64,000 bases of DNA. Origin: Bacillota bacterium (GTDB lineage Bacteria; Bacillota; Clostridia; Christensenellales; Aristaeellaceae). The DNA lies in contig JAEWSC010000058.1 in NCBI GenBank assembly GCA_023398575.1, forward strand, positions 1 to 64,000. Direction: 5' to 3'. Under the pieces are notes generated by a model. That model was not told where the DNA came from. It was given only the letters and a program-made list of their open reading frames with translations, and did not search any database. How positions within the stretch are numbered: the first letter of the stretch is position 1; every line of letters begins with the position of its first letter. Shown one piece after another: positions 35,385-44,412 of this stretch. The position numbers and the translations under genes were made by a program.

Positions 35385-36662
35385 TTAGCCCAGAACCGTT
35401 TTCAGTTCCCGCAGAACTTCCATGACTTCCATAGAGTTCTGCTCAATTTGGGTCAGATACATCTCCGCGGTTTTTGTGTTGCCCTTTTGGTATTCCACGA
35501 TAGACTTTTTCGCAATCTCATGCACATTGGCATGGGGCTGATGAATTCTTGAAAGAATGGATGCGATGCGTGGATTCTTTTGATCCAGGGTGCCAATCCA
35601 CTTGCCCAGCCGGCAGCCGTTATGGTCGCCAACAGAGGATACCTCCAGGCGGATATTGCCCAGAATCATGTTGTACACGCGCCATTTCCACATCAGGTGG
35701 TCGGTGACGGTCAGCTCAATCATGGTCGCATTATCTGTATTTTCAGCGCACTTCAAAGTCCTGAGCCTGATCTCGTCCAGCCGCTGCGAGATATCAAAAA
35801 ATGCCTTGCCGGTGTGATCCGCCTCTTCCCGAAGATGGATAGCCTTTTCATGAATGGCCTGTATGTTGGAGGAAATCTCCTGCGTGGCGGCCGACTGCTC
35901 CTCAATATTGGAGCCGATCGCCTGGAACCGGCTCTCGACGCTGCCCATGACCTCGGTAATGCTCTTGATTCCGCCGGTGGCCTCATCGATGTCCAGCTTG
36001 GAGGTGCCAAAGGAGGTGATGACCCGGTCAATTTCCGAGGAAGCACGGGCGATTTTGCTGCTCAAGCCGCTAACCACGTCCCGTATGGTACCAACCTGCT
36101 GCCTGGTGCTTTCCGCCAGTTGCTTAATCTGTCCGGCCACCACAGCAAAGCCCTTGCCCTGCTCGCCGGCGCGGGCTGCCTCGATGGAGGCGTTGAGGGA
36201 TAAGAGGTTGGTTTGATCGGCCACGGATTTGATGACATTCACCAGCTCGTTGATTTTTGCCGCTTCCGCCTTCACTTCCAGCATGATATCCTTGACAGCC
36301 GCCGTCTCAGTAATGTTTTTCTCCACCTTTGAAAAGGTGACATCGATTTTTTTAAGGCTGGCAGCCGAACTGTTGATGGCTGTACTCATGGTGTTGTTGG
36401 AATTTTGCACAAACTCCGCGATGCCCTCTGTGGCGGAGGCCATTTCTTCACTGCTGGCCGCAATGGCGTTGACCATGGAAGCCTGCAGGTTGGCATCTTT
36501 AATCATTCCCTTGACATAATCCAGATTCGTCATGAACTGCAAAAGCCCGTTTACTCCCTGCAGCGTTTCCCGGTTGCAGGCAGTAAACTTTTCATTCATC
36601 ACCCTCGCCTGGTCCACGCTCGCGGCGGCATCAGCGCCATTGATTTTCCTTTGAAAAATCAT
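35385..36662 (-). CDS. soluble methyl-accepting chemotaxis protein with CZB domain
   Basis: A 425-aa cytoplasmic chemoreceptor without transmembrane helices. The long coiled-coil signalling region has the hairpin-tip core DQTNLLSLNASIEAARAGEQ followed by GKGFAVVAGQIKQLAEST (about residues 148-187). The C-terminus is a chemoreceptor zinc-binding domain: DHLMWKWRVYNMILG, then DHNGCRLGKWIG and HANVHEIAK, giving the His/Cys/His/His zinc ligands. Zinc or oxidants (the Cys) may be sensed. ATG 36662 follows GAGGAGGATACAA; 56 upstream codons are rejected. Confidence 0.9.
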   Translation of the reverse strand: MIFQRKINGADAAASVDQARVMNEKFTACNRETLQGVNGLLQFMTNLDYVKGMIKDANLQASMVNAIAASSEEMASATEGIAEFVQNSNNTMSTAINSSAASLKKIDVTFSKVEKNITETAAVKDIMLEVKAEAAKINELVNVIKSVADQTNLLSLNASIEAARAGEQGKGFAVVAGQIKQLAESTRQQVGTIRDVVSGLSSKIARASSEIDRVITSFGTSKLDIDEATGGIKSITEVMGSVESRFQAIGSNIEEQSAATQEISSNIQAIHEKAIHLREEADHTGKAFFDISQRLDEIRLRTLKCAENTDNATMIELTVTDHLMWKWRVYNMILGNIRLEVSSVGDHNGCRLGKWIGTLDQKNPRIASILSRIHQPHANVHEIAKKSIVEYQKGNTKTAEMYLTQIEQNSMEVMEVLRELKTVLG

Positions 36663-36965
36663 TTGTATCCTCCTCAAATAGCCTTCTCGTTCATGACATG
36701 CCAAAGTGCAAAACATACCTCCAATAGATATGCTGGCGAAGTATGGGTTCATTCGACAAAATATGCTATTATAAGACAAACTGTAAATCATTATATATTT
36801 ATTCACGTTTTTTTGCAATATCTTTCTCAATAGTAGAACAATTGAACAAGCCTGCCGCCAGCACCTTTGGGTGTGGCATACAGGCCCTTCGTTAGTAGTT
36901 CCTACATTTTCTGGGATGGGTGCGGAAAGGCCCTTTTCAAAAGAGTCCCTACCCGCTTAGCTTTC
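36663..36965. other. 303-nt gap upstream of the chemoreceptor
   Basis: It holds the ribosome site of the chemoreceptor and, on the minus strand, an isolated TATAAT near 36768-36775 without a good -35 box. Near 36915-36945 is a loose CTTTTCAAAAG-centred dyad that may end the truA transcript. No gene is seen. Confidence 0.4.
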
Positions 36966-37727
36966 TTATAAGTCGTACTCAACCCTCGTCAGCTCCAGCC
37001 CCTGGGGCGGCGCGGTAGGGCCAAGCACCAGCCGGTCGCCGGCCAAAAGGGCATTTGACAGAGCTTCGGGGGCCAGGCTGCCCTGGCCGATCTCAATCAA
37101 GGTGCCGGCCAGAATGCGGACCATGTTGTACAAAAAGGCATTACCCGACACCGTCAGCACAACCTGCTCACCCAGGCGAGCAACATCCGCCTGCGTAATG
37201 GTGCGGATCGTCGTTTTTGCGCTGCCGCCAGCCGCAGCAAAGGCTTTAAAGTCGTGGGTGCCAAGAACCTGCTTTGCGGCCGCATCCATGGCTGATTCAT
37301 CCAAACGTACCGGCACATGGCAGGTAATGTTTCGAAAGATGGCCGAGGCGTGAGGCGCGTTGTGCATACGGTAGGTATAGGTTTTTCCCCGGCAGGAAAA
37401 CCGGGCATGAAAATCACCGGGCACCGGCCTGGCCGCCGTCACACGGATATCGTAAGGCAGAAGGTTATTGAGTACAAAGGTAAATTTGCCGTCGGGGATG
37501 GTACTGTCCGTATCAAAGTGCACCATCTGACAAAGGGCATGTACCCCCGCATCGGTGCGGCTGGCGCCGGTCACAGCAACCTTTTGGCCAAGCGCCTTTT
37601 GCAGCGCTTCTTCCAGGCGCTGCTGCACGCTCATGGCGTTTTGCTGCCGCTGCCAGCCGGAATAGCCAGTGCCATCATAGGAGACAGTCAAAAGCACCCG
37701 GCGCAGCGGACGGGCCTCCCCCATCAT
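36966..37727 (-). CDS. truA: tRNA pseudouridine synthase A
   Basis: A 253-aa enzyme that makes pseudouridine at positions 38-40 of tRNA anticodon stems. The catalytic Asp lies in GASRTDAGVHAL (about residues 53-64); KTYTYRMHN and NAFLYNMVRILAGTLIEIG are the other hallmarks. The start ATG 37727 overlaps the end of ecfT; two ATGs are adjacent. It ends the operon ecfA1-ecfA2-ecfT-truA, a common Firmicute order. Confidence 0.95.
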   Translation of the reverse strand: MMGEARPLRRVLLTVSYDGTGYSGWQRQQNAMSVQQRLEEALQKALGQKVAVTGASRTDAGVHALCQMVHFDTDSTIPDGKFTFVLNNLLPYDIRVTAARPVPGDFHARFSCRGKTYTYRMHNAPHASAIFRNITCHVPVRLDESAMDAAAKQVLGTHDFKAFAAAGGSAKTTIRTITQADVARLGEQVVLTVSGNAFLYNMVRILAGTLIEIGQGSLAPEALSNALLAGDRLVLGPTAPPQGLELTRVEYDL

Positions 37728-38527
37728 AAGAGCATGCCCTCCAGCACGATGGCCGCAATGAGGGCAACAGTTACCAGGCCGGCATACCCATCCATCTTTG
37801 TCATTTTCAGCACCCGAAGCCTTGTGCGCCCTTCGCCGCCATGGTAGCAGCGAGCCTCCATGGCCATGGCCAGATCTGACGCACGGCGGAAGGCGCTGAC
37901 AAACAGCGGCACCAGCAGCGGCACCATGGCTTTGGCGCGGCTTAACAGATTGCCCGATTCAAAATCAGCGCCCCTGGCCATTTGCGCCTTCATAATCTTA
38001 TCAGCTTCTTCCATCAGGGTGGGAATAAACCGAAGGGCGATGGTCATCATCATCGCCAGCTCATGGGCCGGAAAGCGAATCACCTTCAAGGGCGTCATCA
38101 ATAGCTCCAGCCCATCGGATAAGGCTACGGGCGATGTGGTGAGCGTTAATAGGCTGGTACCCAGCACAAGGAAGATCAGCCGCAGCGAAAAGTGCACCGC
38201 CATGGATAACCCTTCCCAGGTGACACGAATGATCCAGAAATTGATGAGCACCGTCTCCCCGGCGGAAAAAAACAGGTTCAACACAAAGGTCAAAATCAGT
38301 ATGAACTTTAATGGTTTAATGCCCCGCCACAGCATTTTAAAGGGTACAGTGGAAAGGCGTACAGAAAGCAGAATATACAAAAGGGCAAAGGCATACCCCA
38401 GCAGGTTTTGCACCAGAAACACCGCCACGATAAAGGCGACAGAAAGCATGATTTTGATTCTGGGGTCCAGGCGGTGAATCACGCTGTTGCCGGGATAATA
38501 CTGCCCAAGGGTGATATTGCTCAGCAT
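37724..38527 (-). CDS. ecfT: ECF transporter T component
   Basis: A 267-aa membrane scaffold with about five helices that couples vitamin- and metal-specific S components to the two ATPases. The two coupling motifs are MEARCYHG (about residues 223-230) and the earlier AQMARGAD (about 189-196), whose Ala-Arg-Gly contacts the ATPases. The start 38527 follows GAAGGAGG; it overlaps the ecfA2 stop by 7 nt. No S component is encoded here, so the module serves genes elsewhere. Confidence 0.93.
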   Translation of the reverse strand: MLSNITLGQYYPGNSVIHRLDPRIKIMLSVAFIVAVFLVQNLLGYAFALLYILLSVRLSTVPFKMLWRGIKPLKFILILTFVLNLFFSAGETVLINFWIIRVTWEGLSMAVHFSLRLIFLVLGTSLLTLTTSPVALSDGLELLMTPLKVIRFPAHELAMMMTIALRFIPTLMEEADKIMKAQMARGADFESGNLLSRAKAMVPLLVPLFVSAFRRASDLAMAMEARCYHGGEGRTRLRVLKMTKMDGYAGLVTVALIAAIVLEGMLL

Positions 38528-39384
38528 GGCGCCGCCTCCTTCCAAATCCGCAAAATATGCTCCTTCACTTCAGCCAGTGTGTACAAATCATCAGGCAGGT
38601 TGAAGCCCTCCTTGCGCAAAAGGCTGTTCAACCTGGCCGCCTGAGGCACGCCAAGGCCAAAGGCCTCCATCTCCTCAACGCGGGAGAAGACCTCCCGGGG
38701 GGTGCCGGTGATTTTCAGTTCCCCCTTGGCCAGCACCACCAGCCGCGTGGCCAGCCGGGAGATATCATCCATGCTGTGGGTGACCATGATCACGGTCAGG
38801 CCGCCGGCTGCGTGCAGGTCCCGTACCATGGAAAGTATGCTTTCCCGGCCGGCGGGGTCCAGCCCGGCGGTAGGCTCGTCCAGCACCAGCACCTTGGGCT
38901 TCATGGCCAAAACGCCTGCGATGGCCACTCTTCGCATCTGCCCGCCGGATAACTCAAAGGGCGAGCGCTGGGCATATTCCTCAAAGTCGATGCCGACCTT
39001 ATAAAGTGCCTCACGAACCCGGCTTGCGATTTCATCCTGCGCAAGGCCTAAGTTCTTGGGGCCAAACGCCACGTCTTTTTCAATGGTTTCCTCAAACAAT
39101 TGATGCTCGGGGTACTGGAACACCAGACCCACCTGCTGGCGTATTTTTTTGCGGTTTGTATCCTTGGCAAATACATCCACCCCGTCGATCAGCACCCGGC
39201 CAGAGGTGGGCGTAAGCAAGCCGTTCAAGTGCTGCACCAGGGTGGATTTGCCCGAGCCTGTATGGCCGATCACGCCAAGAAACTCCCCATCCTCAATGGT
39301 GAGGCTCACATCCCGGATGGCGGTAGCCTGAAAAGGGCTGCCGGGCATATACGTATGGCATAAATTCTCTATTTGGATGGGCAT
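38521..39384 (-). CDS. ecfA2: ECF transporter ATPase A2
   Basis: A 287-aa ATPase. Walker A is GHTGSGKST, the signature is ELSGGQMRRVAIAG, Walker B is VLVLDEPTAGLD, and QYPEHQLFEETIEKDVAFGP is the Q-loop region typical of EcfA. The C-terminal tail (EVKEHILRIWKE) is characteristic. The start is 9 nt before the ecfA1 stop, overlapping it. Confidence 0.94.
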   Translation of the reverse strand: MPIQIENLCHTYMPGSPFQATAIRDVSLTIEDGEFLGVIGHTGSGKSTLVQHLNGLLTPTSGRVLIDGVDVFAKDTNRKKIRQQVGLVFQYPEHQLFEETIEKDVAFGPKNLGLAQDEIASRVREALYKVGIDFEEYAQRSPFELSGGQMRRVAIAGVLAMKPKVLVLDEPTAGLDPAGRESILSMVRDLHAAGGLTVIMVTHSMDDISRLATRLVVLAKGELKITGTPREVFSRVEEMEAFGLGVPQAARLNSLLRKEGFNLPDDLYTLAEVKEHILRIWKEAAPC

Positions 39385-40217
39385 AGTATCCCCCTTAACT
39401 CCCCGACCATTTCTTCCACGGTAAGTATCCCGCTGGAGAGCGGCATGCCGGCAGCCACCAGCTCCTGGTTCAGTTCCGCCATGGGCGGTACATCCAGCTT
39501 TAGCCCCCGCAAGGTCTCAATATTTTGGAACACGTTTCTAGGCGTATCTGATAAAAACACCCCGCCGTCGGACATGACCACAACGCGGTCGGCAATGGCG
39601 GCTTCCTCCATAAAGTGGGTGATCCAGATCACCGTAATGTCATTCTCACGGTTTAGCTTGCGCACCGTCTCCAGCACATCCCGCCGGCCCGTGGGGTCCA
39701 GCATGGCGGTGGCCTCATCCAGCACCAGTACATCCGGCTGCATAGCCAATATACCGGCGATAGCCACCCGCTGCTTTTGCCCGCCGGATAGCATATGAGG
39801 TGCTGTGGCCGCAAACTCCGTCATACGCACAGCAGATAAAGCACTGTCGATGCGGGGGATCATTTCTTCCGTAGGCACACCCAGGTTTTCCAGGCCAAAG
39901 GCCACATCCTCCCGAACCACGGTAGCCACAATCTGGTTATCAGGGTTTTGAAACACCATGCCGGCATGCTTTCGTATGACCCAGGCTTCCTTTTCCTTGG
40001 CAGTGTCCATGCCGCAGACCACCACCCGGCCCTGGGTAGGCAGGTATAAGGCGTTGATTAACTTGGCCAGCGTGCTTTTGCCGGAGCCGTTGTGCCCAAG
40101 CACCGCCACAAACTCGCCCTTTTCCACCTGAAAGTCGATATGGGTAAGGGCGCTTTGTTCCGCATCCTCATACGCGTAGGACACATCCTGAACATCCACC
40201 CTGATTTCCTTCGCCAT
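39369..40217 (-). CDS. ecfA1: ECF transporter ATPase A1
   Basis: A 282-aa ATPase forming a heterodimer with EcfA2. Walker A is GHNGSGKSTL (about residues 41-50), the signature is MLSGGQKQRVAIAG, and Walker B is VLVLDEATAMLD. The C-terminal extension ends in LTVEEMVGELR. ATG 40217 follows GAAGGAGAG; an upstream 13-codon extension is rejected. It is the first gene of its operon. rplQ, often just upstream in other Firmicutes, is absent. Confidence 0.94.
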   Translation of the reverse strand: MAKEIRVDVQDVSYAYEDAEQSALTHIDFQVEKGEFVAVLGHNGSGKSTLAKLINALYLPTQGRVVVCGMDTAKEKEAWVIRKHAGMVFQNPDNQIVATVVREDVAFGLENLGVPTEEMIPRIDSALSAVRMTEFAATAPHMLSGGQKQRVAIAGILAMQPDVLVLDEATAMLDPTGRRDVLETVRKLNRENDITVIWITHFMEEAAIADRVVVMSDGGVFLSDTPRNVFQNIETLRGLKLDVPPMAELNQELVAAGMPLSSGILTVEEMVGELRGILCPSK

Positions 40218-40508
40218 AGGCTCTCCTTCAATATTCTCAATGGGTGTGGGTATCAACGCTCATTATAACATCAATGGCATTTGGCTTCAATGTTGGATTT
40301 GGGGAGAAAGCAAGGCACAGGCAGCTGAGGCGGTGGTTTGTATTGACAATCATAAAGGAAATAAGTTACATTCACATTGCTGTCAGGTTCGTATAAGCAT
40401 ACAAATCAATCATACAGGCAAGAAAATTTATACGGGATGTGATAAAACCATATCCCAATGCGCCTACCCATTGTCATGACAAACTTCCCAAGGGAAAGCG
40501 GTGGAGAA

Positions 40509-41009
40509 ATGACCAAGGATGTCTTAGGCCAAAAAATATGGGAAAACCGAAACGGCCTGATGCGCTTTGCGCTGAGCATTGTGCATAGCGGTGCCGACGC
40601 TGAGGATGCGGTATCCGAGGCCGTGGTACGCGCAATGACCGACATCGGCAAGCTGCGAAATGAAGAAAAGCTAAAGCAGTGGCTATTTTCCATAACCGCC
40701 CACTGCTGCTATGACCTTTTGCGGCACAAAAAGCGGGAGGAAGTCACAGGCGATATGGAGCGTTTTGACGCCCCTGTATTTGAAACGCCTTTGGAGGGCA
40801 CGGTGTACGACCATATCGCAGCGCTAAGGCCCGCCATGCGCGAGGTTCTGGTTTTGTACTACTATGAGGGGTTTCTGGCCAAGGACATCGCCCATGTGCT
40901 CAAAATCCCCGTCAGCACGGTGCTGATGCGCCTATTGCGTGGCAGGCAAAAGCTCAAAGACATGTATGAAGCGGAGGGGGTGAGGTACAGTGACAAACAA
41001 ACAGTTTGA
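40509..41009 (+). CDS. ECF-type sigma-70 family factor
   Basis: A 166-aa sigma factor. Region 2 reads AEDAVSEAVVRAMTDIGKLR (about residues 33-52) and region 4 LRPAMREVLVLYYYEGFLAK (about 100-119), followed by the recognition helix around VSTVLMRLLRG. ATG 40509 follows GGTGGAG; ATG 40476 has no site. Its end overlaps the next gene by 20 nt, the common sigma/anti-sigma arrangement. Confidence 0.92.
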   Translation: MTKDVLGQKIWENRNGLMRFALSIVHSGADAEDAVSEAVVRAMTDIGKLRNEEKLKQWLFSITAHCCYDLLRHKKREEVTGDMERFDAPVFETPLEGTVYDHIAALRPAMREVLVLYYYEGFLAKDIAHVLKIPVSTVLMRLLRGRQKLKDMYEAEGVRYSDKQTV

Positions 41010-43098
41010 TAATATTGTACGCTGCTCCGCAAGAATGGAGGCGTTTGAATTGACAGAACATATGAAAAGCAGGCTTCAGGAGACCATTGCAAACCCCGTA
41101 TCCAGAAAAAAAATGCACAGGCTGACCTTGCGCACCGTGCTGATAGCAATGCTGATTGTACTCATGCTCTCGGCGGTTGCCTACGCCGCGGCAACGAACC
41201 CGACCATTATTGAAATCTACACAAACTGGTTTGGCGCGGACAACAAAAAAGTAAAAACACTCAGCGAGCAGACCGTGCAAACGCCGGAGCTTGGCTATGC
41301 GCTGGACGACATTACCATACAACTCACCCAGGTGATTTTTGATGGCAACGCCCTGTACACCACTGGCACGGTAGCTGCCAAGGAAACAAGCAACGTGGTC
41401 ATTCTAGCGGATGACTATCAACCCAGAGACCCTGCCAACGCGGACTTCCACCGCTCGAGTGAGGATTTCTCCAAATCTCCCACCTATCTGGAGGTGGCAC
41501 AGCAAAAAGGCGCAAAGCTGCTGCACACCTACGTATGGGTAGAGGCGGAAGGCGGCGACGGCTCATACATGAACGACAATATTCCGCTAAAGGATGGCGG
41601 CTATTCGTTCATAACCGAGTTTCCGTATGTGAAGATTACAGGTGATAGCATTCCATGCACCATCGGTGCGCTGCAATATGAGGTAAACGAAGACGGCATC
41701 GAGCTTCCAGGCACCCGGACACGCAAGGATTGGTTTTTTACCGTGCCGGCCATCGCCAAGGAAATCCGCACACCGGTACCCACCCCGGTAATCACGCCCC
41801 TGCCGGCGGATGTGCAAAGCCAGGCGCTGATTGTGGCGGGCGATTCCCCCGATTCCATGACTGCCAAATTCTACAAAGCCGCCTATCCCGGCGCGCCTGT
41901 GGCCTATTCAAATACCCTGTATGATGAAAATGGCGTATACCATGCTACGCAGATGATTCTGGATGGCACGTCTGAATGGGATGTGATGTGCATTACCACA
42001 GGCGAAACGGATCTTCCCTTGTTGATGGAAAGCGGCCGTTTGGCGGACTTGTCCGGAAACGATTCGGTGATGGGAAAGGCATCTGCATTGTATCCGAGCA
42101 TCAAGAACGCACTGATGAAGGATGGTAAATTGTACGCCCTGCCGGGTAGGATTTTCAGCCGTGACTATGCCTGCGGTTCTTACAGCATGGATACGGATGT
42201 TTGGGGAGATTTGGGCTTTACGCAAAGCGACATTCCTAAGACCATTGATGAACTGTGCGATTTCATTGACAAGTGGCTGGAACGCCCCAAAGCCGAGCGT
42301 GACAACGTGGTCGTAAGCGATGAAGGCGCCAGTTACAGCTATCACGCCTGGCTGCTTGATATGCTGTTGGACCGGTATATTGACTACTATGACTACGCAA
42401 AGGAAACGCCGGCCTTTGATACGGCACTGTTTACAAGGCTGCTTGCTCGCATTGGCGAAGTATCCGCCCGCATTCAACAAGAAGAAAAGGTCGTACCGGG
42501 AACCAAGGTTCTTTTGAATTTGGCCAATCCCCTGGATGATACCACGCGCGTTGCACCGCTTGGCCTATCTAAAGAGCACCCCTACTTAAAATCCAGCAAC
42601 ATGATCGTATATATCGTCAACGCCAACAGCAAGCATTTGGAGCAGGCCATCGCCTATGCACAGTGCGGGTTCATCACCCCCAGCGACGAACAGCGCATTC
42701 TGATGTATGATGGGCTCACGCTGATGGACCTGCTCAACCTTAATTATGATCAAGAGCTGAATATCAGGGATCAGAACGTGGCGCATTGGCAGGAGGAAGT
42801 GGAAAAAGCGAAAAAGGAAAGTGATCTGAAAAAAGCGAAGGAATCGCTGGCCCGTGCGCTGATCCGCCGGGATAAAGCGGAAGCCAAGGTTTTTGCAATC
42901 GACGCGGACGACCTTTATGCCTATCAAAACAACATCGCGCCGCATTTGTTCTTCCCAACACAGCGGTTCTATTACAAAAGCAGCGATGCCTGGCTCGAAA
43001 TGGATAATCTGAAAAAGAGCTATCTGACTGGCAAGATGACGGCTGCGGCGTTTGCAAAGGCGCTTGATGAATTGGTAGCAAAATTGAAAACAAACTAG
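40990..43098 (+). CDS. membrane anti-sigma-like protein fused to a solute-binding domain
   Basis: A 702-aa protein starting at GTG 40990 after GGAGGGGGTGAGG, overlapping the sigma gene by 20 nt. Residues 1-45 are a short cytoplasmic part, 46-68 one transmembrane helix (VLIAMLIVLMLSAVAYAA), and about 70-260 a beta-rich DUF4179-like extracellular domain. After a Pro/Thr linker (TPVPTPVITPLPAD), residues about 275-700 form a second region. GKLYALPGRIFSRDYAC, IDELCDFIDKWLER and repeated alpha/beta motifs there look like a family 1 extracellular binding protein. A Lys/Glu coiled coil lies near 595-635. Possible ligand-sensing control of the sigma factor. Confidence 0.7.
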   Translation: MTNKQFDNIVRCSARMEAFELTEHMKSRLQETIANPVSRKKMHRLTLRTVLIAMLIVLMLSAVAYAAATNPTIIEIYTNWFGADNKKVKTLSEQTVQTPELGYALDDITIQLTQVIFDGNALYTTGTVAAKETSNVVILADDYQPRDPANADFHRSSEDFSKSPTYLEVAQQKGAKLLHTYVWVEAEGGDGSYMNDNIPLKDGGYSFITEFPYVKITGDSIPCTIGALQYEVNEDGIELPGTRTRKDWFFTVPAIAKEIRTPVPTPVITPLPADVQSQALIVAGDSPDSMTAKFYKAAYPGAPVAYSNTLYDENGVYHATQMILDGTSEWDVMCITTGETDLPLLMESGRLADLSGNDSVMGKASALYPSIKNALMKDGKLYALPGRIFSRDYACGSYSMDTDVWGDLGFTQSDIPKTIDELCDFIDKWLERPKAERDNVVVSDEGASYSYHAWLLDMLLDRYIDYYDYAKETPAFDTALFTRLLARIGEVSARIQQEEKVVPGTKVLLNLANPLDDTTRVAPLGLSKEHPYLKSSNMIVYIVNANSKHLEQAIAYAQCGFITPSDEQRILMYDGLTLMDLLNLNYDQELNIRDQNVAHWQEEVEKAKKESDLKKAKESLARALIRRDKAEAKVFAIDADDLYAYQNNIAPHLFFPTQRFYYKSSDAWLEMDNLKKSYLTGKMTAAAFAKALDELVAKLKTN

Positions 43099-43119
43099 CA
43101 AAAGCATTTCCCAGCACCA

Positions 43120-43152
43120 CAGCAGGCCGCCCTTCCGGCCTGCTGCTTTCTT
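43120..43152 (+). terminator. terminator of the sigma/anti-sigma operon
   Basis: AGCAGGCC (43121-43128) and GGCCTGCT (43137-43144) form the stem, followed by GCTTTCTT. Confidence 0.75.
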
Positions 43153-43158
43153 GATATG

Positions 43159-43191
43159 AAAAAGCCGCCCGGGTAAAACCCGGACGGCTTT
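43159..43191. terminator. terminator downstream of rpsR
   Basis: AAAGCCGCCCGGGT and ACCCGGACGGCTTT pair around AAA with a single mismatch. It faces the minus-strand rpsR operon and also reads on the plus strand. Confidence 0.8.
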
Positions 43192-43204
43192 CATTGAAAC
43201 ATAA

Positions 43205-43459
43205 TCAATCAACAGTAAAGGGCAGCAAGGCGATGGCACGTGCGCGCTTGATGGCCTCGGACAGTTGACGCTGGTGCTTGGCGCAGTTGCCGCTCATACG
43301 GCGGGGCAAAATCTTGCCGCGCTCGTTGGTGAAACGGCGAAGACGGTTAACGTCTTTGTAATCGATGAATTCGATTTTATCCACGCAAAAGGCACACACT
43401 TTCCTGCGGGGCTTACGGCCCCGGGGGCGTGCTCTCTTTTCGCCACGATCTTCAGACAT
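43205..43459 (-). CDS. rpsR: 30S ribosomal protein S18
   Basis: An 84-aa protein. The family core is FIDYKDVNRLRRFTNERGKI followed by LPRRMSGNCAKHQRQL, with an N-terminal CAFC pair that in some lineages binds zinc. It binds S6 on the ribosome platform. Last gene of the operon rpsF-ssb-rpsR, a conserved order across Firmicutes, 24 nt after ssb. Confidence 0.97.
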   Translation of the reverse strand: MSEDRGEKRARPRGRKPRRKVCAFCVDKIEFIDYKDVNRLRRFTNERGKILPRRMSGNCAKHQRQLSEAIKRARAIALLPFTVD

Positions 43460-43483
43460 GGGTGTATCCTCCTTCTTGTAGCG

Positions 43484-43909
43484 TTAAAACGGTAGCTCGT
43501 CCTCATCCACCTGTGTAAAGCCCCCGCCGCCATGGGAATCCTGGCTGTGGGTGCTGGGTGTGAAGCGGCCTTCGCCGTCTTCACCCTTGGGGGAGAGGAA
43601 TTCAATGTCGTCAGCAGTTACATCCAGGGAGGCTCTTGTCGTGCCATCCTTGCCTTCGAAGGTGGACACGGAGACGCTGCCCGTCACGCAAACCTTGCGT
43701 CCTTTGGCCAGGTATTTCTGGCACAGCTCGCCCAATTGCCGCCAGGCAGTAATGCGGAAAAAGTCCGCCTCGGGCTGCTGGTTCGCTGCAGCCTGTGAGC
43801 TGCGGCGGCGGTTAACCGCGATGGTGAAGGAGCACACGTTAAGACCTGTGCTTGTAGTGCGCGTTTCGGGATCGCGGGTAAGGTTGCCGATCAGGATAAT
43901 TTTGTTCAT
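43484..43909 (-). CDS. ssb: single-stranded DNA-binding protein
   Basis: A 141-aa OB-fold protein. The start MNKIILIGNLTRDPETRTT and the RITAWRQLGELCQKYLAKGR core are typical; the chain ends in an acidic tail DEDELPF, the docking peptide for repair and replication partners. It lies between rpsF and rpsR. Confidence 0.97.
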   Translation of the reverse strand: MNKIILIGNLTRDPETRTTSTGLNVCSFTIAVNRRRSSQAAANQQPEADFFRITAWRQLGELCQKYLAKGRKVCVTGSVSVSTFEGKDGTTRASLDVTADDIEFLSPKGEDGEGRFTPSTHSQDSHGGGGFTQVDEDELPF

Positions 43910-43930
43910 CTCATGTACCTCCCTTGGAGA

Positions 43931-44344
43931 TCACTCTTCCGCGTTGCTGGCGTCGCTGGTTTCGGTCGCTTCCGGGGCAGCCTCTTGAGCTGCGGGAGCG
44001 GCGAAGGCGGCGGGAGCAGCCGCACGCACGGGGCGGGGCTTCACGCTGGAGCGCTTTTCTTCGAGCTTGACCACCAGATACCGGATCACGCTTTCGGAGA
44101 TCTGCAGATTGCGTTCGATTTCCTTGGGAACATCACCGTTGGACTTGAACGTGGTCATGACATAATAGCCTTCGGTTTTGTAGTTGATGGCGTAGGCCAA
44201 GCGGCGCTTGCCCCATGTTTCATCAACCTTCTCCACTTCGCCGCCGTTTGTCACGATCACCTGGGTGAACCGCTCAATCAATTCCTTGCGGGCGGATTCC
44301 TCCAGCGCGGTGTCGATGATGTAGGTCAGTTCGTACCTATTCAT
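43931..44344 (-). CDS. rpsF: 30S ribosomal protein S6
   Basis: A 137-aa protein; the first 95 residues are the ferredoxin-like S6 fold (RYELTYIID, WGKRRLAYAINYKTEGYYV). The C-terminal 40 residues are an unusual low-complexity Ala/Glu/Pro tail (AAAPAAFAAPAAQEAAPEA). ATG 44344 follows GAGGAGGTG. First gene of the rpsF-ssb-rpsR operon. Confidence 0.96.
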   Translation of the reverse strand: MNRYELTYIIDTALEESARKELIERFTQVIVTNGGEVEKVDETWGKRRLAYAINYKTEGYYVMTTFKSNGDVPKEIERNLQISESVIRYLVVKLEEKRSSVKPRPVRAAAPAAFAAPAAQEAAPEATETSDASNAEE

Positions 44345-44370
44345 TTCTTTCACCTCCTCATGGACGTTTG

Positions 44371-44393
44371 GCGCTGTATCACTTGTACAGCGC
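44371..44393 (-). promoter_or_regulatory. rpsF leader hairpin
   Basis: GCGCTGTA (44371-44378) and TACAGCGC (44386-44393) form a perfect 8-bp stem with a 7-nt loop in the 5' leader of rpsF. S6-S18 autoregulation in other Firmicutes uses a leader hairpin, but the required CCG bulge is not evident here. Confidence 0.45.
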
Positions 44394-44412
44394 AAGGATG
44401 TGCCAATTTGAA

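Noticed and set aside
44371..44393. rpsF leader hairpin as a proven S6-S18 binding site
   Set aside because: The stem is perfect, but the CCG bulge expected for S6-S18 binding was not found, so only a hairpin is claimed.
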